Source: Alphaproteobacteria bacterium (lineage in GTDB: Bacteria; Pseudomonadota; Alphaproteobacteria; UBA6615). Taken from it: DNA of 7,648 bases. The stretch lies in contig JAEPNS010000149.1 of the NCBI GenBank assembly GCA_017643325.1, forward strand, positions 1-7,648. The letters run 5' to 3'. The notes under the pieces are model-generated. The model saw only the letters and a program-made list of their open reading frames with translations. It did not search any database and had not been told where the DNA came from. Positions 1 through 6,636 of the stretch are shown piece after piece (position 1 is the stretch's first letter; the number at the start of each line of letters is the position of its first letter). A program made the position numbers and the translations under genes.

Positions 1-516
1 GTTGCAACCGGTCTGAACGACGTCGGGTTTATCGAGGAGCAGCCATATGACGACTGGCGCGCGGTCATGCACGCCAATCTTGATGGTTACTGGCTCGCCT
101 GCCAGGCGGCGGGGCGGCAGTTCGCGAAGCAGCCGGCGGATCGCGGGCGCTACAAGGTGGTCGTCGTGTCCTCGACGCGCGGCCGGCACGGACTGCCGAC
201 CGGCTATACCGGCTACTGCGCGTCCAAGGCGGGACTGGATGGTATGGTTCGCGCACTCGCCTGCGAGTGGGGCGGCAAGGGCATCAATATCAACGCCATC
301 GGCCCGACCGTGTTTCGCTCGCCGCTGTCGGAGTGGATGTTCTCGGATTCCGATCCGGGCAAGGCCACACGCGAGGCGATGCTGGAACGCGTCCCGGTCG
401 GCCGCCTGTCTGAGACCGACGACCTGGTGGGCGGCCTCGTCTACCTGCTGTCGCCGGCGTCCGACTACGTCACGGGGCACACGCTCTATATCGACGGCGG
501 CTATACCGCCGAGTGA
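1..516 (+). CDS. SDR family NAD(P)-dependent oxidoreductase, 5'-truncated
   Basis: Classical short-chain dehydrogenase/reductase; it should interconvert an alcohol and a ketone using NAD(P)H in the cytoplasm. Only the last 171 residues are present. The frame is open from base 1, so the coenzyme-binding TGxxxGxG part lies upstream of the window. Visible catalytic tetrad (numbering from base 1): Asn26 in HANLDG, Ser58 in VVSSTRG, Tyr72 and Lys76 in GYCASKAG. The segment after it (ININAIGPT) matches the family's NxxxPG-like region, and the C-terminus (VTGHTLYIDGGYT) is the usual SDR ending. Ser58 to Tyr72 is 14 residues, one more than in many members. The internal ATG at 67 is not the start, because conserved SDR sequence (IEEQPYDDW) precedes it. 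It is first in a run of plus-strand genes, with 54 bases to the next. The family is certain; the substrate is unknown. Confidence 0.93.
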   Translation, partial: VATGLNDVGFIEEQPYDDWRAVMHANLDGYWLACQAAGRQFAKQPADRGRYKVVVVSSTRGRHGLPTGYTGYCASKAGLDGMVRALACEWGGKGININAIGPTVFRSPLSEWMFSDSDPGKATREAMLERVPVGRLSETDDLVGGLVYLLSPASDYVTGHTLYIDGGYTAE

Positions 517-557
517 CGCGCCGCCTGGCTTCGCGCTAGTCTTGCATCGAACACCCA

Positions 558-566
558 AGGGAGGAG
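558..566 (+). promoter_or_regulatory. Strong Shine-Dalgarno site of the SRPBCC gene
   Basis: AGGGAGGAG lies just before the ATG at 571, with the GGAGG core about six bases away. It fixes the start of the small SRPBCC gene. It is a near-perfect anti-16S match and the strongest site in the operon, which suggests efficient translation of this gene. Confidence 0.75.
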
Positions 567-570
567 AGAC

Positions 571-975
571 ATGGCCAAGGTTTCGGTATCTCAGAAAATC
601 CCCGCAAGCGCCCAGCAGGTCTGGGACGCGATCGGCCAGTTCAACAGCATCGGTGACTGGCACCCCGGGGTCCAGAAGAGCGACTCCGAAGACGGCGGCA
701 CCGTCCGCCGGCTGACCATGCCCGACGGATCGACACTGGTCGAAACGCTGGTGTCCGAGGACGGCAAGGAACGCACCTACGAGTATGCGATCCCCGATGG
801 CCAGATGCCGTTTTCCGGCTACCGCGCCAAGATGCGCGTGATCGAGGACGACGACGGCAACTGCACGGCCTTCTGGGAGAGCGAATTCGAGCCTCAGTCG
901 TCGGATGCCGAGAAGCTGGTGAACGATATCTACCAGGCCGGTCTCGACAACATACGGAAGATGTTCGGCGGCTGA
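571..975 (+). CDS. SRPBCC family protein (polyketide cyclase/START-like fold)
   Basis: Small cytoplasmic protein of 134 residues, the usual length for the SRPBCC (START/Bet v1-like, polyketide cyclase 2) superfamily. These proteins bind hydrophobic or aromatic ligands in a deep cavity; some are cyclases or hydrolases and others only carry ligand. The N-terminal strand (KVSVSQKIPAS) followed by a helix with the typical QQVWDAIGQF and GDWHPGV pattern is diagnostic. Acidic beta strands with the FWESEFEP motif follow, and then the long C-terminal helix (about residues 110-133) that closes the cavity. No signal peptide or membrane segment is seen. It sits 14 bases before the flavin monooxygenase gene, so it may handle a substrate or product of that pathway. 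This is inferred from position only; catalytic activity cannot be told from the sequence. Confidence 0.88.
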   Translation: MAKVSVSQKIPASAQQVWDAIGQFNSIGDWHPGVQKSDSEDGGTVRRLTMPDGSTLVETLVSEDGKERTYEYAIPDGQMPFSGYRAKMRVIEDDDGNCTAFWESEFEPQSSDAEKLVNDIYQAGLDNIRKMFGG

Positions 976-989
976 CCGCCGGACAACTC

Positions 990-2183
990 ATGTCTGTTCT
1001 CGCCGAAAGCTCGACGCCTGATCGCGAGGCGCTGGTGGCCCGTGCGGGCGAGCTCGTGCCCTTGTTGCGCGGGAATACGGCCGTCACACGCGAGGCACGC
1101 CGCGTCGCCGACGACAATATCGCGGCGCTGAGCGAGGCGGGCCTCTTCGGGCTGCTCCAGCCGAGACGTTGGGGCGGGCTCGAAGCCGATTTCCGGACCC
1201 ACCTGGACGTGGTCGCCAAGGTCGCGGAGGGCTGCGCGTCCACGGGCTGGGTGCTTGGCGTCGGGCAAATTCACGGCTGGCTTGCCATGCAGTTCAGCGA
1301 GCGTGCGCAGGCCGAGATATTTGCCGGTAATCCCGATGCGCGCGTGGCCGGCGTGCCGCCGCCGCGTGGCACCGCGCGACAGGTCGGGGTCGGCTTCGAG
1401 ATATCCGGATTCTGGCCCTTCGGCTCCGGTTGTGACCATTCGGACTGGATTCTGCTGGGGGCGGTCGTCGAGGGCTTGCCGCCCGGGACAGCCGAGATGG
1501 TCTTCCTCGTGCCGATCAACGATGTGGAGATCATGGATGACTGGAACGTCGGCGGTCTGCGCGGCACGGGCAGCCATTCGGTGAGGGCGGAGCGCCTGTT
1601 TGTTCCCAAACACCGTGCGGTCGGGTTCGCGGCGGCGCTGAGCGATTCGGGTCCGGGGCGTGACGTCAATCCCGGCCCGCTCTACCGGTCCGCCGCCGTG
1701 CCGGCGATGGTGCTGGCGCTGACGGGAACCGCGCTTGGCGCTGCGGAGATGGCGCTGGGGGAGTTCATCGCCCGGCTGCCGGGCCGCCAGGTGGCCTACA
1801 TGGACGACCTCGCGCAGGACCACTGGTCGGTGACGCGTACGCAGGTGGCGGAGGCACGCACGAAGATCGACATCGCACGCATGCTGCTCGAACGCGTCGC
1901 CGACGACATCGACCATTGGGCGGCCGCCGGGCGTGACATGCCACTCGCCGTGCGCGCGCGCACCCGCACCGACGCGTCCTGGGCGGTGCGCCAGTGTCTT
2001 GAGGCCGTCGAGGTGCTCTACCTGGCCAGCGGCGGCAGCGCGCTGGCGCACTCCAACCCGATCCAGTTGGCCCAGCAGGACATCCATGCGGTCAACCTGC
2101 ACGGTATCATGACCCTGGAAACAAGCCTGGACGTGTACGGCCGGGTCCTGCTCGGCCAGGACCCCGGCACCAAGGCGGTCTGA
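990..2183 (+). CDS. Class D flavin-dependent monooxygenase (acyl-CoA dehydrogenase fold, HsaA/HpaB-like)
   Basis: Protein of 397 residues with the acyl-CoA dehydrogenase fold. It is of the type that uses reduced FMN or FAD and O2 to hydroxylate phenols or oxidise sulfur compounds (HsaA, C2-HpaH, DszC), not a true acyl-CoA dehydrogenase. N-terminal helical domain about residues 1-115 (GLFGLLQPRRWGG). Middle beta domain about 115-215, with the SGCDHSDW flavin-region motif near 146-152 and GLRGTGSH at 189-196. C-terminal helical bundle from about 225, ending in NPIQLAQQDIHAVNLHG and LLGQDPG, typical of HsaA-like enzymes. The usual acyl-CoA dehydrogenase catalytic glutamate region is not recognisable, as expected for class D. 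Such enzymes need a separate flavin reductase, and none is in the window. The start at ATG 990 is 14 bases after the previous stop, with only a weak GGA upstream. Substrate unknown; an aromatic compound is likely given the neighbours. Confidence 0.88.
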   Translation: MSVLAESSTPDREALVARAGELVPLLRGNTAVTREARRVADDNIAALSEAGLFGLLQPRRWGGLEADFRTHLDVVAKVAEGCASTGWVLGVGQIHGWLAMQFSERAQAEIFAGNPDARVAGVPPPRGTARQVGVGFEISGFWPFGSGCDHSDWILLGAVVEGLPPGTAEMVFLVPINDVEIMDDWNVGGLRGTGSHSVRAERLFVPKHRAVGFAAALSDSGPGRDVNPGPLYRSAAVPAMVLALTGTALGAAEMALGEFIARLPGRQVAYMDDLAQDHWSVTRTQVAEARTKIDIARMLLERVADDIDHWAAAGRDMPLAVRARTRTDASWAVRQCLEAVEVLYLASGGSALAHSNPIQLAQQDIHAVNLHGIMTLETSLDVYGRVLLGQDPGTKAV

Positions 2184-2187
2184 GGAG
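2182..2187 (+). promoter_or_regulatory. Shine-Dalgarno site of the molybdoenzyme large subunit
   Basis: GAGGAG overlaps the stop codon of the flavin monooxygenase (TGA 2181-2183) and lies seven bases before the ATG at 2195. It supports this start, and so supports the N-terminal extension of the large subunit as translated. Confidence 0.6.
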
Positions 2188-2194
2188 AGAACGT

Positions 2195-5100
2195 ATGTTC
2201 CGTCTGATTCTCTGGGCGATGCCCTGGCTGTTCCGCTACGCACGCTGGCGTTCACCCGCGTTCCGCGAGCGCCTTTCCGAGCGGAACATTGTTGTCCAGA
2301 TCCGGACGGCCGACGGCAGGCAGGCGCGCTACATCGCGTTTCGCGACGGTGGGGTGAGATCGGGACCCGGCCTGCACGACAACCCCACGGTTTCGCTTGT
2401 CTTCAAGACGGCCGCCATCGGCGCACGCCTGCTCATGCCGCCGATCGACCAGCTCGAACAGATCGACGCGCTGAAGAATTTTCTGGTGCGCCTCGAAGGC
2501 CCGGATGAGGACGGCGTCTGGTTCGCACAGACCGTGATGGCGGCGATGTCGGCCACATGGAAGTTCGGCCGGAAGATGCCGGACGGCACGACGCGCTACG
2601 CCACAATGACAAACGGCGGGCCGCTGTTCGTGTTCGTGAAGGACGGCCGGATCATCCGCACCACGCCCATCGAGTTCGATGACGAGGACCCGCCGTCCTG
2701 GACCATCGAGGCCCGCGGCAAGTCCTTCACGCCGCCACGGGCCGGGACCCTCTCGCCCCATGGCATGAACTGGAAGGCGATGGTCTACGCGCCGAACCGG
2801 ATCCAGTACCCGATGAAGCGGGTCGACTTCGACCCGGACGGCGAGCGCAACATCCAGAACCGGGGGATTTCGGGCTACGAGCGGATCAGCTGGGACGAGG
2901 CGCTGGATATTGTCGCGGGCGAGATCCGGCGCATGAAGCTCGAGCACGGCACGGGCGCCATCGCGTCGAGCAACGGCTCGCACCACAACTGGGGCAATAT
3001 CGGCTACTACCTCAGCGCCAAGCTGCGCTTCATGAACGCCATCGGCACGACCGAGGTGCACCACAACCCCGACAGCTGGGAAGGCTGGTACTGGGGCGCG
3101 CTCCATCACTGGGGCGGCAGCCTGCGGGTCGGCGGCGGCGAACTCTTCGGCACCATCGAGGACTGCCTCGAGAACGCCGAGATGGTCGTCTTCTGGTCGA
3201 GCAATCCGGAGGCGACCGGCGGTGTCTACGGCGGCCAGGAGGGCACGGTCCGGCGCCAGTGGCTGCGCGATCTCGATATCGAGATCGTCCACATCGATCC
3301 CTACTTCAACGACACTGCGCAGTTTCTGGGCGGCAAGTGGTTGAGCCCGCGCCCGACGACCTCGCCGGCGCTCGCGCTGGCGATTGCGCACGTCTGGATC
3401 GAGGAGGGGCTGTACGACAAGGACTACGTCGCCAGCCGCACCAAGGGCTTTGAGGCGTGGCGCGACTATGTGCTGGGCGCCGAGGACGGCGTGCCCAAGA
3501 CGCCCGAATGGCAGGAGGCGGAGACCGGCGTGCCGGCCAAGGATGTGCGCGCGCTGGCCCGCAAGTGGGGGCGCAAGCGCACCTACCTGGCGGTCGGCGG
3601 TATGGGCAACACCTTCGGCGGCGCGTGCCGCAACGCCAACGGCACCCAGTGGACGCGTACGATGGTCTGTCTCATGGGGATGCAGGGCCTCGGCAAGCCC
3701 GGCGTGAATGTGGGCAACCTGCAGCTCGGCGCGCCGCTCGACTTCGGCTTTTATTTTCCGGGCTACGCGGACGGCGGTATCTCGGGCGACCTGAACAACA
3801 CGGCGCTCGCGGCGGGGCTCTACCAGCGCATGCCGCAGTTGCCGACGATGAACACCTCGACTCAGGTCATCCCGCGTCTGCGCCTGCCCGAAGCGATCAT
3901 CGACGGCCATGCCGAGGGCTATGCCTGGGACGCGCGCACCATGGAGGGCCAGTTTTCCAAGATCGTGTACCCCAAACGGGGGCACTCGCCGGTGCACATG
4001 CTCTACCGCTACGGCACTGCGATCCTCGGCACGCTCAACGACGCCAACCGCTACGTGGAGATGTACCGCTCGCCGAATCTCGAGTTCGTGGTGAACCAGT
4101 CGATCTGGAACGAGGGCGACGTGCGGTTTGCCGATATCATCCTCCCGGCCTGCACGAACCTCGAGCGCTACGATATCAGCGAGTGGGCGAATGCCGGCGG
4201 CTACGGCGCACACTTCAACTCCCAGACCAACCACCGGATCATCACCTTCCAGGCGAAATGCATCGAGCCGGTCGGGGAATCGCGGTCGGACTACGAGATT
4301 TTCACGGCCCTGGCCTGCCGTCTCGGTCTCGGCTCCTACTACACCGAAGGCATGCGAGATCTCGACTGGGTCAAGCGGATGTTCGACGCTTCGGACCTGC
4401 CGCGGCACATCTCGTGGAAGAAGTTCATCGAGCGCGGCTATTTCGTGGTCCCGCCCGAGCGCGAGGACCTGCGCCCGCCGACGGCCTACCGTTGGTTTGC
4501 CGAGGGCCGGAAGAAGGACCTGCCCGAGGCGATGCCGCTGCCCGGCGACTATACCGAACAGTTCCTCGAGGGCCTGCAGACCCAGTCCGGAAAATTCGAG
4601 TTCGAGAGCTCCACCCTCAAGCGTTATGCGCCGGAAGATCCCGAACGCCCGCCGATCGTGAAGTACACGCCGGCCTGGGAAGGGCCGGGTGTGGCCGAAC
4701 TCGCGGACTACCCGCTTCAGCTCATCACGCCGCACGCGCGATACAGCTTCCACAGCCAGGGCGACGGCAAGGACAGTTTCCTGAACGACATCTCCGATCA
4801 CCGGATGTTGATCGACGGGCACTACTACTGGGTCCTCCGGCTCAACCCGGCGGACGCGGCGGCGCGCGGGATCGCGACCGGCGATCTCGTCAAGGTCTAC
4901 AACGACCGCGGCGCGGTGCTGTGTGCGGCGCTTCTCACCGAGCGACTGCGCCCCGGGGTCGCGCACGGCTATGAGTCCTCGGCCGTCTATGAGCCCATGG
5001 GCGAGCCCGGGCGGTCCGTCGACAAGGGCGGCTGCCTGAACCTGCTGTCGCCGCGCCGCTCCCAGGTGAAGAACTCCCACTCCATGGCCAACGGGACGGC

Positions 5101-5197
5101 CATGGTCGAGGTCGAGCCATGGGACGGGGAGGTCGCGTTCGAGCGCAAGGCGCCGTTGACCGACGCCACCGGTCCCCGCCTGGAGGCCGCGGTATGA
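2195..5197 (+). CDS. Molybdopterin oxidoreductase large subunit, pyrogallol-phloroglucinol transhydroxylase-like, with N-terminal SCP2-like extension
   Basis: Protein of 1000 residues in the DMSO reductase superfamily, binding a Mo-bis(pyranopterin guanine dinucleotide) cofactor. It resembles transhydroxylase AthL (about 875 residues), which moves a hydroxyl between polyphenols. The Mo part starts near residue 138 (TNGGPLFVFVKDG), then YERISWDEALDI near 230. From memory of AthL, with a constant offset of 119: His263 = His144, Tyr271 = Tyr152, Asp293 = Asp174, Ser294 = Mo-ligand Ser175, Trp295 = Trp176. After a one-residue insertion Tyr524 = Tyr404, and Cys653 likely matches Cys557. Phe474 falls where AthL has Trp354. 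The C-terminal pterin-binding domain runs from about 838 (PLQLITPHARYSFHS) to 970. Like AthL it has no N-terminal Fe-S cysteines and no Tat signal, so it should be cytoplasmic. Residues 1-119 are extra and look SCP2-like. Alternative: a hydroxylase like RhL. The subfamily is near certain, the exact reaction is not. Confidence 0.93.
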   Translation: MFRLILWAMPWLFRYARWRSPAFRERLSERNIVVQIRTADGRQARYIAFRDGGVRSGPGLHDNPTVSLVFKTAAIGARLLMPPIDQLEQIDALKNFLVRLEGPDEDGVWFAQTVMAAMSATWKFGRKMPDGTTRYATMTNGGPLFVFVKDGRIIRTTPIEFDDEDPPSWTIEARGKSFTPPRAGTLSPHGMNWKAMVYAPNRIQYPMKRVDFDPDGERNIQNRGISGYERISWDEALDIVAGEIRRMKLEHGTGAIASSNGSHHNWGNIGYYLSAKLRFMNAIGTTEVHHNPDSWEGWYWGALHHWGGSLRVGGGELFGTIEDCLENAEMVVFWSSNPEATGGVYGGQEGTVRRQWLRDLDIEIVHIDPYFNDTAQFLGGKWLSPRPTTSPALALAIAHVWIEEGLYDKDYVASRTKGFEAWRDYVLGAEDGVPKTPEWQEAETGVPAKDVRALARKWGRKRTYLAVGGMGNTFGGACRNANGTQWTRTMVCLMGMQGLGKPGVNVGNLQLGAPLDFGFYFPGYADGGISGDLNNTALAAGLYQRMPQLPTMNTSTQVIPRLRLPEAIIDGHAEGYAWDARTMEGQFSKIVYPKRGHSPVHMLYRYGTAILGTLNDANRYVEMYRSPNLEFVVNQSIWNEGDVRFADIILPACTNLERYDISEWANAGGYGAHFNSQTNHRIITFQAKCIEPVGESRSDYEIFTALACRLGLGSYYTEGMRDLDWVKRMFDASDLPRHISWKKFIERGYFVVPPEREDLRPPTAYRWFAEGRKKDLPEAMPLPGDYTEQFLEGLQTQSGKFEFESSTLKRYAPEDPERPPIVKYTPAWEGPGVAELADYPLQLITPHARYSFHSQGDGKDSFLNDISDHRMLIDGHYYWVLRLNPADAAARGIATGDLVKVYNDRGAVLCAALLTERLRPGVAHGYESSAVYEPMGEPGRSVDKGGCLNLLSPRRSQVKNSHSMANGTAMVEVEPWDGEVAFERKAPLTDATGPRLEAAV
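5182..5186 (+). promoter_or_regulatory. Shine-Dalgarno site deciding the small-subunit start
   Basis: GGAGG within the last codons of the large subunit, seven bases before ATG 5194. It selects this start over an in-frame ATG at 5119, which would add 25 arginine- and glycine-rich residues with no counterpart in the family. Confidence 0.7.
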
Positions 5198-6045
5198 ACA
5201 AGTGGAACCTGATCGTCGACGTGGCGAACTGCACCAACTGCCAGCTCTGCGTGCTCGCGGTCCAGGACGAGCATGTCGGCAACGAATTCCCCGGCTACGC
5301 CGCCGAGATGCCGAAGCACGGTCACCGCTGGATCGAGATCGACCGGTATGAGCGCGGGCAGGGCGACAAGGTCGACGTCGCCTATGTTCCCACCATGTGC
5401 CAGCACTGCGATGACGCGCCCTGCATCGCCGCGGCGCGCGATGGAGCCGCCTACAAGCGCGACGACGGGATCGTGGTCATCGACCCGGACAAGGCAAAAG
5501 GGCAACGACAGATCGCCGAGGCCTGTCCGTACGATGCCGTGTGGTGGAACGAGGACCTCGACATCCCGCAACACTGGTTCTTTGACGCCCACCTGCTCGA
5601 TGCCGGCTGGCACGCGCCGCGCTGCGCGAGTGTGTGCCCCACCGGCGCCCTGCGCGTGGAGAAGGTCAGCGACGAACGCATGGCGGAGATCGCACGCGAC
5701 GAGGAACTGGAGCCGCTTCGGCCGGACCTGGAGACCCGTCCTCGGGTGCACTATCGAAACCTGTGGCGCGCGAAGCGGGCATTCGTCGCGGGGACGGTCA
5801 GCGGCAAGGTGAATGGCGTGATCGACTGTATCGAAGGCGCGACGGTCACCCTGACCGGTGGCTCGAACGGGTCTGTCATGCTCGAAACCGACGGGTTTGG
5901 GGATTTCAAGTTCGACCGGCTTCCGGCCGACGGACAGTCCTGCACGATCCAGATTGCGGCAGCCGGGTTTGCCACCGCCGAACGCTCGCTGACGCTGTCG
6001 GAAAGCACCAATCTCGGCGATATACGCCTGGAACGCACCGGTTGA
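5194..6045 (+). CDS. Iron-sulfur small subunit of the transhydroxylase-like enzyme, with C-terminal beta-sandwich domain
   Basis: Protein of 283 residues (AthS, the transhydroxylase partner, has about 274). The start overlaps the large-subunit stop as ATGA, so the two are translationally coupled and form one complex. Residues 1-155 are a DmsB/NrfC-type ferredoxin region. Cysteines present: 13, 16, 19 (CTNCQLC), 69, 72, 77 (CQHCDDAPC), 111 (ACPYD), 144 and 148 (RCASVC). Transhydroxylase has 12 ligand cysteines for three [4Fe-4S] clusters; here there are nine. The missing ones are Val23, Trp128 and Asp131, all assigned to one cluster by the interleaved ligation of this family. Two clusters are therefore expected: 13/16/19/148 and 69/72/77/111. 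A linker precedes a C-terminal domain (about 198-283, GTVSGKVNGVIDCIEGATVTL) of the carboxypeptidase-regulatory/transthyretin-like type, which transhydroxylase also has. No signal peptide. Confidence 0.92.
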   Translation: MNKWNLIVDVANCTNCQLCVLAVQDEHVGNEFPGYAAEMPKHGHRWIEIDRYERGQGDKVDVAYVPTMCQHCDDAPCIAAARDGAAYKRDDGIVVIDPDKAKGQRQIAEACPYDAVWWNEDLDIPQHWFFDAHLLDAGWHAPRCASVCPTGALRVEKVSDERMAEIARDEELEPLRPDLETRPRVHYRNLWRAKRAFVAGTVSGKVNGVIDCIEGATVTLTGGSNGSVMLETDGFGDFKFDRLPADGQSCTIQIAAAGFATAERSLTLSESTNLGDIRLERTG

Positions 6046-6629
6046 CCGACTGGTCGGCCTATTACGCGAAGACCGGCGGGCGGCCGCCGCGCGCGACTCT
6101 CCTGCGCGCGCTCGACGCATTCGACGCGGAAGGCCGGACGGGAGACCGGTTCGCTGTCGACCTCGGCGCGGGCGGCGGGCGCGATACCGTCGAGATGCTG
6201 CGCCGCGGCTGGCGTGTGCTCGCCATCGATGCGTCACCGGACTCGGCCGATGCACTCCGCGACCTGGCGGTCACCGGCGACCTGGAGGTGCTGGTCGCGC
6301 GCTTCGAAGAGGCGGACTGGCCCGTCTGCGACCTGGTCAACGCCAGCTTCGCACTGCCGCTCTGCCCGCCGGATTCCTTCCCGGCACTGTGGTCGCGGAT
6401 CGTCGCCCGCCTGCGTCCCGGCGGGCGCTTCGCCGGGCAGTTCTACGGCGACCGCGACAGCTGGTCCGGGCGCAACGGCATGACATTCGTGACGCGTACC
6501 GAAGCCGGGGCGATGCTGTCGGACCTCGATGTCGAGTTCTTCGACGAAGAAGAGGACGACTCAACGACGCCGCGCGGCGAGCCCAAGCACTGGCATGTCT
6601 TCCATATTGTCGCGCGCAAACCGGACTAG
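6042..6629 (+). CDS. Class I SAM-dependent methyltransferase, TTG start
   Basis: Protein of 195 residues with a Rossmann-type methyltransferase fold that should transfer a methyl group from S-adenosylmethionine. Motif I is VDLGAGGGRDT (residues 39-49), and the acidic end of strand beta-2 is Asp63 in VLAIDAS. The motif IV region is CDLVNASFALPLCP, and the post-motif is LRPGGRFAGQFYG. The overall pattern is TehB/methyltransferase-domain-25-like. The start is placed at TTG 6042 because family sequence begins at once (TDWSAYYAKTGGRPP) and the next in-frame ATG, near residue 52, would remove motif I. TTG overlaps the small-subunit stop as TTGA, so translation is probably coupled; the Shine-Dalgarno signal (TGGAA, 6029-6033) is weak. 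It is last in the operon. The substrate could be a phenolic hydroxyl made by the upstream enzymes, but this is inferred from context alone. Confidence 0.85.
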   Translation: MTDWSAYYAKTGGRPPRATLLRALDAFDAEGRTGDRFAVDLGAGGGRDTVEMLRRGWRVLAIDASPDSADALRDLAVTGDLEVLVARFEEADWPVCDLVNASFALPLCPPDSFPALWSRIVARLRPGGRFAGQFYGDRDSWSGRNGMTFVTRTEAGAMLSDLDVEFFDEEEDDSTTPRGEPKHWHVFHIVARKPD

Positions 6630-6636
6630 CTAGTCC
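6623..6636. repeat. 14-bp perfect palindrome spanning both stop codons at the convergent junction
   Basis: GGACTAGCTAGTCC contains the stop of the methyltransferase (TAG 6627-6629) and, on the other strand, the stop of the crotonase gene (TAG, 6632-6630). With one bulged C the pairing extends to CCGG on each side. No T-run follows on either strand, so a classical terminator is not supported. Confidence 0.6.

Noticed and set aside
517..557. Imperfect hairpin (GAC/GTC and GCGC/GCGC arms) between the SDR and SRPBCC genes as a terminator
   Set aside because: Short, bulged stem and no T-run. The downstream gene is close and co-directional, so read-through is more likely.
990..2183. Acyl-CoA dehydrogenase proper
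   Set aside because: The SGCDH and GLRGTGSH motifs and the C-terminal NPIQ...DIHA region fit the HsaA-type class D monooxygenases better.
930..2255. Open minus-strand frame of 441 codons antisense to the flavin monooxygenase
   Set aside because: No known motif and low-complexity composition; it lies fully over a confident gene.
2195..2608. N-terminal Fe-S cluster (FS0) motif or Tat signal in the large subunit, common in this superfamily
   Set aside because: No cysteine motif or twin arginine is present. This matches the transhydroxylase subfamily, so it is not a lost feature.
2252..5080. Open minus-strand frame of 942 codons antisense to the large subunit
   Set aside because: Its protein is rich in Arg, Val, Asp and Ala with no recognisable domain, and it is a codon-bias shadow. 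The plus-strand gene has a clear family, catalytic residues and a ribosome binding site.
5119..5193. Upstream ATG (5119) as start of the iron-sulfur subunit
   Set aside because: It would add 25 non-family residues inside the large-subunit gene. ATG 5194 has a GGAGG at proper spacing and matches the family N-terminus.
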